A DNA stretch of 64,000 bases from contig NZ_CP065044.1 of assembly GCF_015689195.1 (NCBI RefSeq), positions 3,162,001 through 3,226,000 of the forward strand. Direction: 5' to 3'. Position 1 is the stretch's first letter; each line of letters opens with the position of its first letter. Below are positions 1 through 9,204 of this stretch, in pieces. The notes under the pieces are model-generated. The model made no database searches, had not been told where the DNA came from, and saw only the letters and a list, made by a program, of their open reading frames with translations. Made by a program: the position numbers and the translations under genes. This DNA comes from Pectobacterium aroidearum (GTDB taxonomy: Bacteria > Pseudomonadota > Gammaproteobacteria > Enterobacterales > Enterobacteriaceae).

Positions 1-249
1 TCTCGACGTAGGACAAGAGCGAAACTGCCAGCCTAGAGTTGCCGTGAGAAACCGATTATGGCCGACTACAGAGGTTGAACGACCGCTTCTGACCGATAAC
101 AGACATTATAGAATTTCGTTCAGATTTTTGTTACTTCTACTTGAATAACTTTGCATATTATCGATCCACTTTAGCTTTAGCCAGAACATGGTGATTGCCG
201 AGGAACGCTGAGGCTACCGTCATAAAGTGTTTTACCTGTACCAGCAACT
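1..249. other. Left edge of window, no gene seen
   Basis: No open frame with protein-like composition is visible here. The stretch is next to the integrase fossil and looks like junction debris. The conjugative element continues leftwards out of the window. Confidence 0.4.
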
Positions 250-560
250 CCCACATATACCAGCGCCGATTGCAGGCGGATCGCCAACGAAATGACGTAG
301 TTTTCCAGCCGCTCCGCATCTAGATGCTCCAGGTGACGAAAAATTCACACCAGTTCATCGTCCACGATAAGCTGGATGTCCTTGCCGGGCGGACACATCG
401 GAACATAACGGCACGGATTCGTGCCGTCCGAGCACAGTCCTCATACTTCGGCCAGGTTGAACATCCTGCGCAGTACGCCAAAGGTTCGGTTCACCTCGGT
501 CTGCTTGTAGGCCGCGTCTTCATCAAATCGGCCACACCCGGACACTTCACGTCTTGTACC
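250..560 (-). pseudogene. Fossil fragment of a tyrosine recombinase (integrase)
   Basis: The minus strand reads as a degraded integrase core: a stretch beginning NRTFGVLRRMFNLAEV, then an in-frame TGA, then GTNPCRYVPM and PPGKDIQLIVDDELV, a second in-frame TGA, then LENYVISLAIRLQ. This order matches the middle of ICE-type tyrosine recombinases. After LAIRLQ the likeness ends abruptly, before the catalytic Arg-His-Tyr region. Upstream of the first segment the frame also appears shifted. It is therefore a broken remnant, distinct from the intact integrase at the other end of the element, and it marks an older insertion or a scar beside the conjugation genes. I recognise this by motif memory only. 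Confidence 0.65.
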
Positions 561-658
561 TTGATACAGAAATAGGAAGGCACCCAATCCGCATTCTTTG
601 CTGATCAAACCCACGCCTCAGACGAAGGTAACAGCTCATCGCTATAGAGAGCTGAACC

Positions 659-1228
659 ATGTCACCAACACATTCAATCCGGCTGCTGTTTGTCAGCCAC
701 CTGCTGATCATTGCAGCCTTGAGCAGCGGATGCACACCAACCACTGCCCCGCCCCCCTCTCCGCCCATCAAAGCGGTCGCCTCGGTTCCCGACGCTACGC
801 CGGACTTCATTCCCGTTGTACGTTACGGACGCTATACCCTGGTCGAACTGGCTCCCGATGCGGCACAGCGCGATCTGTTGCTGCAGGTGATCGATGTATC
901 AATACCCGAGCATTCCCGCGCTACCGTGGGTGACGGCCTGCGGCACGCGCTCAAGCGAAGTGGCTACCAGCTCTGCGAAACAGCCCAGTCTGTTATTGAA
1001 CTCTATTCACTGCCACTGCCCGTTGCGCATCTACACCTCGGCCCGATGACCTTGCGGGAGACATTGCTTACATTGGCCGGGCCGTACTGGGCGATGTACG
1101 TCGATAACCGTACGCGACAAGTGTGTTTCAAACGCACCGATATCGACGCTGGCGCTGGCACAGCAAATGGCGACACTCAGGTCGCCGATGCAGTTAAGCC
1201 CCTCCCTCATGCTGGAGGGCAACCATGA
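659..1228 (+). CDS. PilL-type ICE lipoprotein (TIGR03748 family)
   Basis: This is a 189-residue exported lipoprotein. The hydrophobic leader ends in LSSGC, with Cys25 as the likely lipidation site, followed by a Pro-rich linker and a domain (about 48-150) that resembles the conserved N-terminal region of PilL proteins of G-type ICEs. The family is tied to conjugative transfer regions and, in some elements, to type IV pilus genes. It opens a long co-directional cluster and its stop overlaps the next start by four bases (ATGA), so the genes are probably translationally coupled. A ketopantoate-like enzymatic role is not suggested; it is a structural, envelope-located component by inference. Confidence 0.75.
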   Translation: MSPTHSIRLLFVSHLLIIAALSSGCTPTTAPPPSPPIKAVASVPDATPDFIPVVRYGRYTLVELAPDAAQRDLLLQVIDVSIPEHSRATVGDGLRHALKRSGYQLCETAQSVIELYSLPLPVAHLHLGPMTLRETLLTLAGPYWAMYVDNRTRQVCFKRTDIDAGAGTANGDTQVADAVKPLPHAGGQP

Positions 1229-1875
1229 ACAACACCGCCATCACGTTGAGGCACGCCTCAACCATGATCATCCGACTCCTGGTCTGGGTGTGGCTGGGTG
1301 TACTGACTGCTCTTGCCGTCCTGAACTATCGCGCAACAGCCAATTTGGTCAAACGCGAGCAGGTGGATGCCAGCCTGCAACAGATTCAGGTACTGGAAGG
1401 TCGGCTGACAGAGCTGGCCGACAACATACAGGCTCTTGAAGCACGCCCGGTCCCTGCCAGTGCAACAGCCTTACGAAGCATGCAACACAGTCTGGAAACG
1501 CGTATTGCTCAGATGGAGCAAAAGCAAGAAAACTACGCCTCCACACAAGTCGTGCAAACGCTTCGTGATGAGCTGACGCAACTCAAGTCTCAACAGAAAG
1601 CAGCCATTCAAAGCGCTCCAACCACCAGCCGCACCACCAATCCTGCTGCTACCGCGCCCAGGAAAATGCCATTCCCGTTTCGCATCCTGGGTCTGGAGCT
1701 GCGCGCAGGACAACGCATGGTATCGATTGCACCGGCCAGTGGAGAACCCGCACCTGAGCAAATCCAGCTTGTATTACCCGGTGAAACCGTGAGCCAGTGG
1801 CGACTGGAAACCATCGATGGCGACACCGCAATTTTCAGCCGTGCCGGGCAGACACGACGCCTGGCGATCCCCTGA
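1225..1875 (+). CDS. ICE membrane-anchored coiled-coil protein
   Basis: A 216-residue protein with one transmembrane segment (about residues 14-35, rich in Leu, Val and Trp), then a heptad-like region (about 45-130) rich in Gln, Glu and Leu, a Thr/Pro/Ala linker and a small C-terminal globular domain (about 150-216). This is the shape of a periplasmic scaffold anchored in the inner membrane. I do not recognise a named family, but its place between pilL and the TIGR03759 gene is usual for an unnamed conjugation protein in these elements. It overlaps pilL by four bases and its stop overlaps a possible ATG of the next gene. Confidence 0.65.
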   Translation: MNNTAITLRHASTMIIRLLVWVWLGVLTALAVLNYRATANLVKREQVDASLQQIQVLEGRLTELADNIQALEARPVPASATALRSMQHSLETRIAQMEQKQENYASTQVVQTLRDELTQLKSQQKAAIQSAPTTSRTTNPAATAPRKMPFPFRILGLELRAGQRMVSIAPASGEPAPEQIQLVLPGETVSQWRLETIDGDTAIFSRAGQTRRLAIP

Positions 1876-1886
1876 TGGAGAAGACC

Positions 1887-2603
1887 ATGAAACGTCTGAT
1901 GACGATCCTCCTCACTGCCACACTGGCCACTCTGACAATGTCCGCGATGGCACAGCCCTCCACCACGATGCAGTCCCGTATCGTACCGACCCAGGTCGAA
2001 CAGCACCGGGACGAACGTCTGGCGCAGGACTGGGGCTTGAACACTGACGAATGGTTGCGCTATCGCGAACTCATGGAGGGGCCCCTCGGCACCTACTCAC
2101 CCAACCTCGATCCACTATCCGTACTGGGCATTGAGGCCCGCAGTGACAACGAGCGACAACGCTATGCCGAACTACAAGTACAGGCAGAAGCACGTCGTGT
2201 TGAAAAACTGCTGGCCTATCAGCAAGCGTACGACGAAGCCTGGCAAAGACAGAATCCCGACCTGCTGCGGGTAAATTTGCCTGATGCCGGACTCAACAAA
2301 AACACGGTAACCGGAAACGGACGCACGGCGGTGTTCGTCAAGGAGAATTGCCAGCCATGCACCCAACTTGTGCAGCGCTTACAGATCTCCGGCACGCCCT
2401 TCGACCTGTATATGGTCGGTTCACGCCAGGACGATGTACGCATCCGGGATTGGGCCAGACGCGCACAGATTGACCCAGAGCAGGTACGCAATAGCACCAT
2501 CACACTGAACCACGACGCAGGTCGCTGGTTGTCTCTTGGACTGTCCGGAGACCTGCCCGCCAGTGTCAGACAGGTAAATGGTCAATGGCAACGTCAGCCC
2601 TGA
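1887..2603 (+). CDS. Integrating conjugative element protein, TIGR03759 (PFL_4693) family
   Basis: A 238-residue exported protein with an N-terminal signal peptide (about 1-22, ending AMA-Q). I chose the ATG at 1887 because GGAG lies six bases upstream; an ATG at 1875 overlapping the previous stop is possible. The C-terminal half holds a CxxC motif (ENCQPCTQL) followed by a strand-helix pattern, which suggests a thioredoxin-like fold acting in the periplasm. The family is known only as a conserved part of G-type ICE transfer regions; a role in disulfide handling of the mating apparatus is my inference. Confidence 0.75.
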   Translation: MKRLMTILLTATLATLTMSAMAQPSTTMQSRIVPTQVEQHRDERLAQDWGLNTDEWLRYRELMEGPLGTYSPNLDPLSVLGIEARSDNERQRYAELQVQAEARRVEKLLAYQQAYDEAWQRQNPDLLRVNLPDAGLNKNTVTGNGRTAVFVKENCQPCTQLVQRLQISGTPFDLYMVGSRQDDVRIRDWARRAQIDPEQVRNSTITLNHDAGRWLSLGLSGDLPASVRQVNGQWQRQP

Positions 2604-3175
2604 CATCTATGCAACGAAGATCGACGTTGCTGGTAAGCATACTGATGGCTGGCCTGGCTCAGGCCCAGGAGATCCCCCCACCGGCCTACCAGTTGGCGGC
2701 TCAACGCGCGGGTGTTCCCTCTGTCGTCCTTTATGCGGTGGCGCTGCAGGAAAGTGGCGTGCGCCGTGCAGAACGTATCGTGCCGTGGCCGTGGTCGCTG
2801 AATGTGGCAGGCCAGTCTCGCCGATACACCAGCCAGGCGCAGGCCTGTGCAGGAGTACACCAGGCCCTGCAAGACGTACCACTTACCCGCATTGACGTAG
2901 GCCTGGGGCAGATCAATCTCGGTTGGCAAAAGCATCGCTACCGCCAGCCCTGCGACTTACTCGATCCGTACAACAACCTGACGATCGCTGCACAGATCCT
3001 CAAGGAGCAGCATATCCCCGGCGAGGACTGGCTGCTGGCAATGGGCCGCTACCATCGGCCTGCTGGCGGTGCGCCTGCGGCACGCTACCGGCGCAGTGTG
3101 TCGCAACACCTTCAACGCGTATTGGGGCCGCAGCAAACTGTCCCCACCACTCTCAGCAAGGAAACCACCCCATGA
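2585..3175 (+). CDS. Lytic transglycosylase of the conjugation system
   Basis: A 196-residue protein with a signal peptide (after MQRRSTLLVSILMAGLAQA). It carries the hallmarks of the SLT/lysozyme-like fold: the catalytic Glu in LYAVALQESG and the GLGQINLGW motif (a variant of GLMQIN). Such enzymes cleave peptidoglycan so the secretion channel can cross the wall. The listed start overlaps the end of the preceding gene; the ATG at 2609, which directly precedes the signal peptide, is an equally good start, and neither has a strong ribosome site. The stop overlaps the next start by four bases. Confidence 0.82.
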   Translation: MATSALTSMQRRSTLLVSILMAGLAQAQEIPPPAYQLAAQRAGVPSVVLYAVALQESGVRRAERIVPWPWSLNVAGQSRRYTSQAQACAGVHQALQDVPLTRIDVGLGQINLGWQKHRYRQPCDLLDPYNNLTIAAQILKEQHIPGEDWLLAMGRYHRPAGGAPAARYRRSVSQHLQRVLGPQQTVPTTLSKETTP

Positions 3176-3711
3176 CGATCCACATCAAGACGGCATACGG
3201 CCTGCTCCTGACACTGGCAACCGTATCGCCATTGATTCATGCAGCACAGCCGCCGATTGTGGTGGAAGACCACGGAGGGGCCTCTGCGCTGCCGTACTAC
3301 GAGGCGCTCAACCTTCAGGTACGTTCACCCGATACTCCACGCCCTCCCATTGCCATGCCGCCGATACAGGTAAATCCAGTAACCGAAGCAGACATGCTGC
3401 CAGTACGCAGCACAAAGCTCTCCCCAGGCACCATAGCACGCCGGGTCATCGACGCACCGGGCCTGCAACCGTTCTTTCTGGTCGGCGACGATGAGGCATC
3501 CCATGCGTGGCTGCAGCGCCAAAGCGTATTACTTCACGAACGAGGTGCCATCGGCCTGGTCGTCAACGTCGAGACCGAAGACGGCCTGACACACCTGCGT
3601 GCTATCGCACCAGGTCTGCAGTTCGCGCCAGTGGCGGCCGATGACCTGGCTGAGCGACTTGGCCTGCGACATTACCCCGTGCTCATCACCAGCACGGGCA
3701 TTGAGCAATAA
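3172..3711 (+). CDS. Integrating conjugative element protein, TIGR03765 (PFL_4695) family
   Basis: A 179-residue exported protein: signal peptide about 1-22 (ending IHA-A), then a segment with PIVVEDHGGASALPYYEAL that is typical of the family, and a C-terminal domain ending with a strand-rich GLRHYPVLITSTG motif. The function is unknown, but the family always sits next to the traD-like gene, as here. It starts within the stop of the transglycosylase gene and is followed after four bases by traD, so it is probably in the same transcript. Confidence 0.75.
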   Translation: MTIHIKTAYGLLLTLATVSPLIHAAQPPIVVEDHGGASALPYYEALNLQVRSPDTPRPPIAMPPIQVNPVTEADMLPVRSTKLSPGTIARRVIDAPGLQPFFLVGDDEASHAWLQRQSVLLHERGAIGLVVNVETEDGLTHLRAIAPGLQFAPVAADDLAERLGLRHYPVLITSTGIEQ

Positions 3712-3715
3712 CACA

Positions 3716-5875
3716 ATGGCACAGTCTCAGCCGGTCGAGGTACTGCTGCGTCCCCCCGTAGAACTCTATACCGTTGCGGTTTGTGCCGGAGCCGCATTGC
3801 TGTGCCTGACGGCTCCATGGTCTCTCGCGCTGAGTCCGGACATCGGCATCGGCAGCGCACTGGCCTTCGGAATTTTTGGCACACTGCGCTGGCTCGATGC
3901 ACAGGTGATCCTGCGCTACCGACGCAATATCCGTCGCCTGCCGCGTTACGTGATGACCAGCCGCGACGTGCCGGTCAGCCAACAACGTTTGTTCATTGGC
4001 AAAGGATTCCGTTGGGAGCAAAAACACACTCACCGGTTGATGCAAACCTACCGGCCTGAGTTCAGGCGTTATGTCGAGCCGACATCCGCCTACCAGTTGG
4101 CCCGACGTCTGGATGAGCGGCTGGAGTTCGCACCATTCCCGTTGTCGCAACTACCCCGTCTTACGACCTGGGATATGCCGCTCAATCCGGTACGGCCATT
4201 ACCGCCCGTTGGCGGCTTACCGCGTCTGCATGGCATTGAGCCTGACGAGGTGGACGTCAGCCTGCCCCTGGGGGAGCGTGTCGGCCACTCCCTGGTACTG
4301 GGCACCACGCGCGTAGGCAAAACGCGGCTGGCTGAATTATTCATCACCCAGGATATTCGTCGAAAGAATCACCTGGGCGAGCACGAAGTGGTCATTGTTT
4401 TCGACCCTAAAGGCGACGCGGATCTACTCAAGAGAATGTTCGTCGAGGCCAGACGTGCAGGCAGAGAGAATGCGTTCTACGTGTTTCATCTGGGGTGGCC
4501 GGAGATCAGCGCTCGTTACAACGCGGTGGGACGTTTTGGTCGCATCAGCGAAGTCGCGACCCGCATCGCAGGGCAGCTTTCCGGAGAGGGTAACTCTGCT
4601 GCATTCAGAGAATTTGCCTGGAGATTCGTCAATGTGATTGCACGCGCATTGATCGAGCTGGGGCAACGACCGGACTACCTGCTGATCCAGCGCCATGTCA
4701 TCAATATCGACGCGTTGTTCATCGAGTACGCCCAACACTACTTCGCCCGCACAGAACCGAAAGCCTGGGAGGTCATCGTCCAGATTGAAGCCAAGCTCAA
4801 CGAGAAGAACATTCCCAGGAACATGATCGGTCGCGAAAAGCGCGTGGTCGCCCTTGAACAATACCTCAGTCAGGCCCGTAACTACGATCCCGTACTGGAC
4901 GGACTGAGATCAGCGGTTCGCTACGACAAAACCTATTTCGACAAGATCGTCGCCAGCCTGCTGCCTCTGCTTGAAAAACTCACCAGTGGCAAAATCGCCC
5001 AGTTGCTGGCACCGAACTATTCGGATCTGAGCGACCCCAGGCCGATTTTCGACTGGATGCAGATCATCAGGAAACGCGCGGTCGTCTACGTCGGACTCGA
5101 TGCGCTCTCCGATGCCGAAGTCGCCGCTGCGGTGGGCAACTCGATGTTCAGCGATATGGTCTCGGTGGCCGGACACATCTATAAATTCGGCATCGACGAT
5201 GGCCTGCCCGGTGCATCGGCTGACACCAAAGTACCAATCAATGTTCATGCCGATGAATTCAATGAACTGATGGGCGACGAATTCATCCCGATGATCAACA
5301 AAGGCGGCGGTACTGGCATCCAGGTCACCGCTTACACTCAAACACTGAGCGATATTGAAGCCCGCATCGGCAATCGCGCCAAAGCCGGTCAAGTCGTCGG
5401 CAATTTCAACAACCTGTTCATGCTGCGCGTGCGCGAGACAGCCACCGCCGAACTGCTCACAAAACAGTTGCCCAAGGTGGAGGTCTACACGACGACCGTG
5501 GTCAGCGGCGCGACAGACAGCTCCGACATCCACGCCAAAACCGACTTCACCAGCAACACGCAGGATCGCATCAGCATGTCGAGCGTGTCGATGATTGAAC
5601 CGTCGCACGTTGTTCAACTTCCTAAAGGGCAATGCTTTGCACTGCTACAGGGTGGCAACCTGTGGAAAGTCCGCATGCCCCTGCCCGCCCCCGATCCAGA
5701 TGAAATCATGCCGACGGATCTTCAGCAGTTGGCAGGCTACATGCGTCAAAGCTACACCGATACGGGTCAATGGTGGCAGAACCAGGGATCGCCCACGCTG
5801 CAGGAGCAAGCGCTACCGCCTGAACTGCTTGATGAAGATACCGACAGCCTTACCGACCAGGGTGAAGCGCCATGA
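3716..5875 (+). CDS. traD: Conjugative coupling factor TraD (TIGR03743, SXT/TOL type)
   Basis: A 719-residue ATPase that links the relaxosome to the type IV channel and pumps DNA. Two hydrophobic segments near residues 15-60 anchor it in the inner membrane. The P-loop GTTRVGKT is near residue 196 and a Walker B-like stretch (EVVIVFDPKGDADLL) follows. The start at 3716 was chosen over a longer frame from 3599 because it begins just after the preceding stop and directly precedes the membrane segments. The gene overlaps the next one by four bases. No frame damage is seen. Confidence 0.9.
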   Translation: MAQSQPVEVLLRPPVELYTVAVCAGAALLCLTAPWSLALSPDIGIGSALAFGIFGTLRWLDAQVILRYRRNIRRLPRYVMTSRDVPVSQQRLFIGKGFRWEQKHTHRLMQTYRPEFRRYVEPTSAYQLARRLDERLEFAPFPLSQLPRLTTWDMPLNPVRPLPPVGGLPRLHGIEPDEVDVSLPLGERVGHSLVLGTTRVGKTRLAELFITQDIRRKNHLGEHEVVIVFDPKGDADLLKRMFVEARRAGRENAFYVFHLGWPEISARYNAVGRFGRISEVATRIAGQLSGEGNSAAFREFAWRFVNVIARALIELGQRPDYLLIQRHVINIDALFIEYAQHYFARTEPKAWEVIVQIEAKLNEKNIPRNMIGREKRVVALEQYLSQARNYDPVLDGLRSAVRYDKTYFDKIVASLLPLLEKLTSGKIAQLLAPNYSDLSDPRPIFDWMQIIRKRAVVYVGLDALSDAEVAAAVGNSMFSDMVSVAGHIYKFGIDDGLPGASADTKVPINVHADEFNELMGDEFIPMINKGGGTGIQVTAYTQTLSDIEARIGNRAKAGQVVGNFNNLFMLRVRETATAELLTKQLPKVEVYTTTVVSGATDSSDIHAKTDFTSNTQDRISMSSVSMIEPSHVVQLPKGQCFALLQGGNLWKVRMPLPAPDPDEIMPTDLQQLAGYMRQSYTDTGQWWQNQGSPTLQEQALPPELLDEDTDSLTDQGEAP

Positions 5876-6621
5876 GCGATCCAGCGGCTACGGCACAACA
5901 TCAGCAAACACGCCGACAAAGCCTGCTGGCGAGTGTCATTACCTTGCCATTCAGGTTAGTGGGAGTGCTGATTGGTTCATTGCTGATTTCAATCATCGTG
6001 GAATGCGCAGGTATGCATCTTTTCTGGAAAGACCAGGGCTGGCAACACTCGCAAGCGATGCTGCAGTACGAATTGGGACACCTGTCGAATAACTTTACCC
6101 GCAGCGTCATCGTGCAGGAGCCAGGGCGTACGGCACACCAGATTGTCGATACCGGATATGAATGGATATTCATCAAAACCGGACTGCTTGAGCGCATGAA
6201 GCAGACCGCCGAGCGTGCGCGTGTTCCCAGCCAGACACCCACGCACGACTTCCGCTACTTCGTGAGTCAAGTCTATGTGTGGTCAGAAAATTATCTGATC
6301 GCTGCGGCCTTCACCACACTCACCTTCATGGTGCGCCTGCTCGTCCTGGTACTGACACTGCCACTCACCCTCATGACGGTATTCATCGGGCTGGTGGATG
6401 GCCTGGTCCGGCGCGATGTACGCAGGTTTGGCGCAGGTCGGGAATCAGGATTTGTTTACCACAGAGCCAAGGCAGCGCTATTGCCGCTGGCTGTGCTGCC
6501 CTGGGTAACCTATCTGGCGTTGCCGATTTCGGTTCATCCGCTGATGATTCTGCTGCCCGGCGCTGCATTGCTGGGACTAGCCGTGGGCCTGACTGCGGGA
6601 AGCTTCAAAAAGTACTTGTGA
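5872..6621 (+). CDS. ICE membrane protein, TIGR03747 (PFL_4697) family
   Basis: A 249-residue inner-membrane protein with about four to five transmembrane segments: one at about 18-45, two at about 142-185, and two near the C-terminus. The region between them carries LVDGLVRRDVRRFGAGRESGF, a conserved family motif linking the helices. It always accompanies traD in G-type ICEs and is presumed to help anchor the coupling protein. It ends a run of overlapping genes; directly downstream an opposite-strand cargo gene is inserted before the cluster resumes at 7804. Confidence 0.8.
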   Translation: MSDPAATAQHQQTRRQSLLASVITLPFRLVGVLIGSLLISIIVECAGMHLFWKDQGWQHSQAMLQYELGHLSNNFTRSVIVQEPGRTAHQIVDTGYEWIFIKTGLLERMKQTAERARVPSQTPTHDFRYFVSQVYVWSENYLIAAAFTTLTFMVRLLVLVLTLPLTLMTVFIGLVDGLVRRDVRRFGAGRESGFVYHRAKAALLPLAVLPWVTYLALPISVHPLMILLPGAALLGLAVGLTAGSFKKYL

Positions 6622-6664
6622 TGGAAGAGAAATCAGGTCATCAGGTCACTTCAATATTGATGAT

Positions 6665-7594
6665 TTATTGGATTTGCTGGCCAAGGATTTTTTCACGATA
6701 CATATTGGCCAAATGGCGCGCTCTCATGCACCACTGCTCGGTAATTTTCGGGAAATCTGTTGCATTTCGCCCATCCATCCCTTGCAATGTAACGTAGCCC
6801 TGCCCATCCTGTCCGTATACAAAAATTATGTAGTTATATATTGAATCTCGAAAATCGCTGATAGCGGAGAAGAAGTCATCGCCAGCCGGAAGCGCCCGAG
6901 ATAAATCAACACGACCTTGGGCATATAAAAAATCATGAATCCCCTTCATGCCCCATTTGGTCCGATCTAATTCAATGTATAGATGATCCACGGCATCATA
7001 GTGGACTGATGGAATGTAGCCACAAGAAAAATCCCATGTTTCGAGCCAGAGGAGAAAATCATGCCGAAAATATGTCGGAACAATAGCCTGAAGAGCGGCT
7101 ATAGATTCCGACATCTGCTGAGGCGCCAATACGTTACCGGCAAATTGAAATGCTGACGGAAAAATTCTCTGGAGGACATCTTGTGGGATAAAATTAATAT
7201 CAACAACCTCATCCCAATAGACCACATAAACCGGGAAAAATGATCCATCCGGCCTTTTGTGCTGAGGACTATATAGCTGCTGATGATTTATGCTGGCATG
7301 GCGACTTGCCGTAGTAAAAATCACATAACAACTAATATTACCAGGGAAAGCATCGGTCTTACTCAACTCAGAAGCAACATCTGTAGAGCTTAGGCGAGCA
7401 ACAAATTTTGCTTGCCCAAACACTGGGTAGCCGTCAACGGCGGGGAAAATATCAATTCCATACTGCCTTTGCCCACTCCCACCATATCTTCTGAAATACA
7501 AGTCATATCCCATATTCCTTGCAACCCATTCCCTCATGAGGTAGCAGCAAATTTCCTCAAAATCCTGATCGTTTCTAAAAGTTATTCCTTGCAT
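6665..7594 (-). CDS. Stand-alone restriction-endonuclease-like protein (cargo)
   Basis: A 309-residue protein read against the conjugation genes. The N-terminal 80 residues have the layout of an Mrr-type PD-(D/E)xK nuclease: FEEICCYLM helix, YGGSGQRQYGIDI, then PVFGQAKF, where the Asp of GID and the QxK pair would be the metal-binding/catalytic residues. The rest (about 100-309) is unlike anything I recognise. The ATG at 7594 was chosen because GAGG lies about six bases upstream. Base composition is more AT-rich than the neighbours, which suggests recent acquisition. A phage-defence role is plausible but unproven. A distant relative with the same motif plan is at 30439. Confidence 0.6.
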   Translation of the reverse strand: MQGITFRNDQDFEEICCYLMREWVARNMGYDLYFRRYGGSGQRQYGIDIFPAVDGYPVFGQAKFVARLSSTDVASELSKTDAFPGNISCYVIFTTASRHASINHQQLYSPQHKRPDGSFFPVYVVYWDEVVDINFIPQDVLQRIFPSAFQFAGNVLAPQQMSESIAALQAIVPTYFRHDFLLWLETWDFSCGYIPSVHYDAVDHLYIELDRTKWGMKGIHDFLYAQGRVDLSRALPAGDDFFSAISDFRDSIYNYIIFVYGQDGQGYVTLQGMDGRNATDFPKITEQWCMRARHLANMYREKILGQQIQ

Positions 7595-7803
7595 TTTCAC
7601 CTCAGATTTTTTTAAGAAGCAATGATATTTTGCCATGCGAGTGGTGGAAATTCTTCTTAACTATTGGGAATGACGAACGCCCCCTGAGCGAACTGCAAAT
7701 ACGCAGCCAATCAAACCGATCAGCGCAGTTTCCTATTGTTTACTGCCTGAAGTCACCCTGAGCTCCACCATCACACCATTGTTGATCACACAGGAATGGC
7801 GCG

Positions 7804-8184
7804 ATGGTGGCTTCAACTTGGCTGCGCGCCGCATATCGCGGCGTTCCCACCTTTCTCACGACAGTTCTTCTGACAGGACTGTCCCCTATGACCTTGGCCG
7901 AGCCTCCGGCACAGCGCCAAGAATTGGCTGCTGCACTACGCCAACTCGACGCATTGGAACGCCTCGTCGTGCAGAGCGCATCCAGAACCCCCGCAGAGCC
8001 AGGCGAACGCTATCACTTCGACTACCCTCAGTTGCTCGATGATTTGGCGCGTGTACGCGCAGGCATCCAGTTCCATCTGTCGCCATCCCGTGCCCAGCCA
8101 CGCGACGCCACCGAGCTGAGCAGTAACTACCGTCAGGAATCGGTATCCGAGCGTAGCAACATCTCCCCAGAAGGCCAGCCATGA
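7804..8184 (+). CDS. ICE RAQPRD family protein (TIGR01690)
   Basis: A 126-residue exported protein with a signal peptide (about 1-32) and the diagnostic RAQPRD motif near residue 95. The family is found only in integrative conjugative elements and its biochemical role is unknown. It restarts the conjugation cluster after the inserted cargo gene. Its stop overlaps the next start by four bases. An ATG at 7804 is used; no other start before the signal peptide looks better. Confidence 0.85.
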   Translation: MVASTWLRAAYRGVPTFLTTVLLTGLSPMTLAEPPAQRQELAAALRQLDALERLVVQSASRTPAEPGERYHFDYPQLLDDLARVRAGIQFHLSPSRAQPRDATELSSNYRQESVSERSNISPEGQP

Positions 8185-8414
8185 CTGCCGCACAAATCAA
8201 TGCCTTCCAGGCCAATAGCGGCATCACACCTGCAGCCATGTCCGCCGTTTTCATCGGTGTCGTATTCGCGGTGCTGCTGCTCTGGGGTGCATGGGCCATC
8301 CGTACCGCCTACGTCGGTTGGGCCGAAAACCAGCTCAACCAGCGTCAGTTCCTCGGTGTCATCGTGCGCTTTATCGCGATGTACCTGGTGCTGACGTTTT
8401 TCCTGCTCTCGTAA
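8181..8414 (+). CDS. ICE membrane protein, TIGR03758 (PFL_4701) family
   Basis: A 77-residue protein with two transmembrane segments (about 20-43 and 55-76) and a short cytoplasmic or periplasmic loop. Small two-helix proteins of this kind sit beside the pilin-like and channel genes of G-type ICE transfer regions. It overlaps the RAQPRD gene by four bases. The next three genes downstream are damaged by frameshifts, whereas this one is intact. Confidence 0.8.
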   Translation: MTAAQINAFQANSGITPAAMSAVFIGVVFAVLLLWGAWAIRTAYVGWAENQLNQRQFLGVIVRFIAMYLVLTFFLLS

Positions 8415-8434
8415 CCAGAAAGGGGCAACCCCAT

Positions 8435-8788
8435 ATGAAACACCACTTATCTCCCGCTCGTCTCGCGCAACATGCAGCACTGGCCATGGGTCTTACCTTA
8501 CCTGCACTGTCGTTCGCTCAAGGATTGCCGCAACTGGAAAACCCGTCTCGAGGCACAGGTGGCGGCGTGTATGGAAGCCATCCGCAGTGCAGCTACGACA
8601 TCGCGTGCTGCTGGTGTGGCTCTTCTGGTGGTCGCCAGCATGTTCATCGGCGTGTGCTATCACGCCTACAACCTCGCCGAAATCACAACGGCAAAAAACC
8701 TGGGGTCAATTCGGCCTGACAGTCGCCGTTGGGGGCGGTACTGCTGGTGATCGGCATCTGGCTGCTCACCGAAGCCACCGGCATTTAG
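8435..8788 (+). pseudogene. TIGR03745 (PFL_4702) ICE membrane protein, multiply frameshifted
   Basis: Translation begins well (signal peptide ending LSFAQ, then LPQLENPSRGTGGG) but the expected family sequence is then spread over three frames: MEAIR, then SYDI, then LLVVASMFIGVCYHAYN, then TWGQFGLTVAVG, and finally VLLVIGIWLLTEATGI followed by TAG. At least four single-base gains or losses are needed to restore one frame. The family is a two-helix, pilin-like inner-membrane protein of about 115 residues. As written no functional product can be made. Either the gene has decayed or the sequence has errors here; the same pattern continues in the next two genes. Confidence 0.8.
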
Positions 8789-8805
8789 CCAGAGAGGGAC
8801 TGGGC

Positions 8806-9204
8806 ATGTCAGAGCATCCACATATCCGTACGGACGGCATCACGTTCCTGCCGCATCGGCTTAATCGACATCCGGTGGTGGTACGCGGCCTGGCACGGCT
8901 GATGAGCTGTGGATCTGCTGCGGCCTGTCCGGTAGCGCCGGGCTGATTATCGGCGTGCCGCTATCTGGTGCTTTCAACCATCGCTCTAGCACCGATACCG
9001 TGTGCTGGGCATCGCCTGCGGCGTGTTCATCCGGTGGCGGCTTCCTGCGACGGCAGAAACGCGGCCGGCCCCACGATGCCTGGCTGTTACCGTCAGTTGC
9101 AATGGTACATCACGACTCGCTACCCGCTGCTCACAGGCTGGGTTGGCGGACACCTGCTGATCACGCGTTCAGGCTCCTGGTCGAATAGAAGGACAACGCG
9201 ATGA
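8806..9204 (+). pseudogene. TIGR03750-family ICE protein, multiply frameshifted
   Basis: The start MSEHPHIRTDGITFLPHRLNRHPVVVRG is a good match to the N-terminus of this conjugation-region family, then the frame breaks. Family-like pieces follow in other frames: LIIGVPL, FLRRQKRGRP, and YRQLQWYITTRYPLLTGWVGG with LITRSGSWSNRRTTR up to the TGA at 9202-9204. The intact protein would be about 130 residues with two transmembrane helices. Several one-base indels are required to rebuild it. The final stop overlaps the next start (ATGA), the normal coupling for this cluster. Confidence 0.78.

Noticed and set aside
190..262. Walker A-like text (VGVAGTGKT) on the minus strand
   Set aside because: It follows directly from the integrase fossil in a damaged frame with no other ATPase motif, so chance is likely.
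324..575. Rightward 83-codon frame
   Set aside because: Complement of the integrase fossil; no independent evidence.
4910..5632. Open frame of 240 codons opposite traD
   Set aside because: Antisense shadow of the traD ATPase domain.
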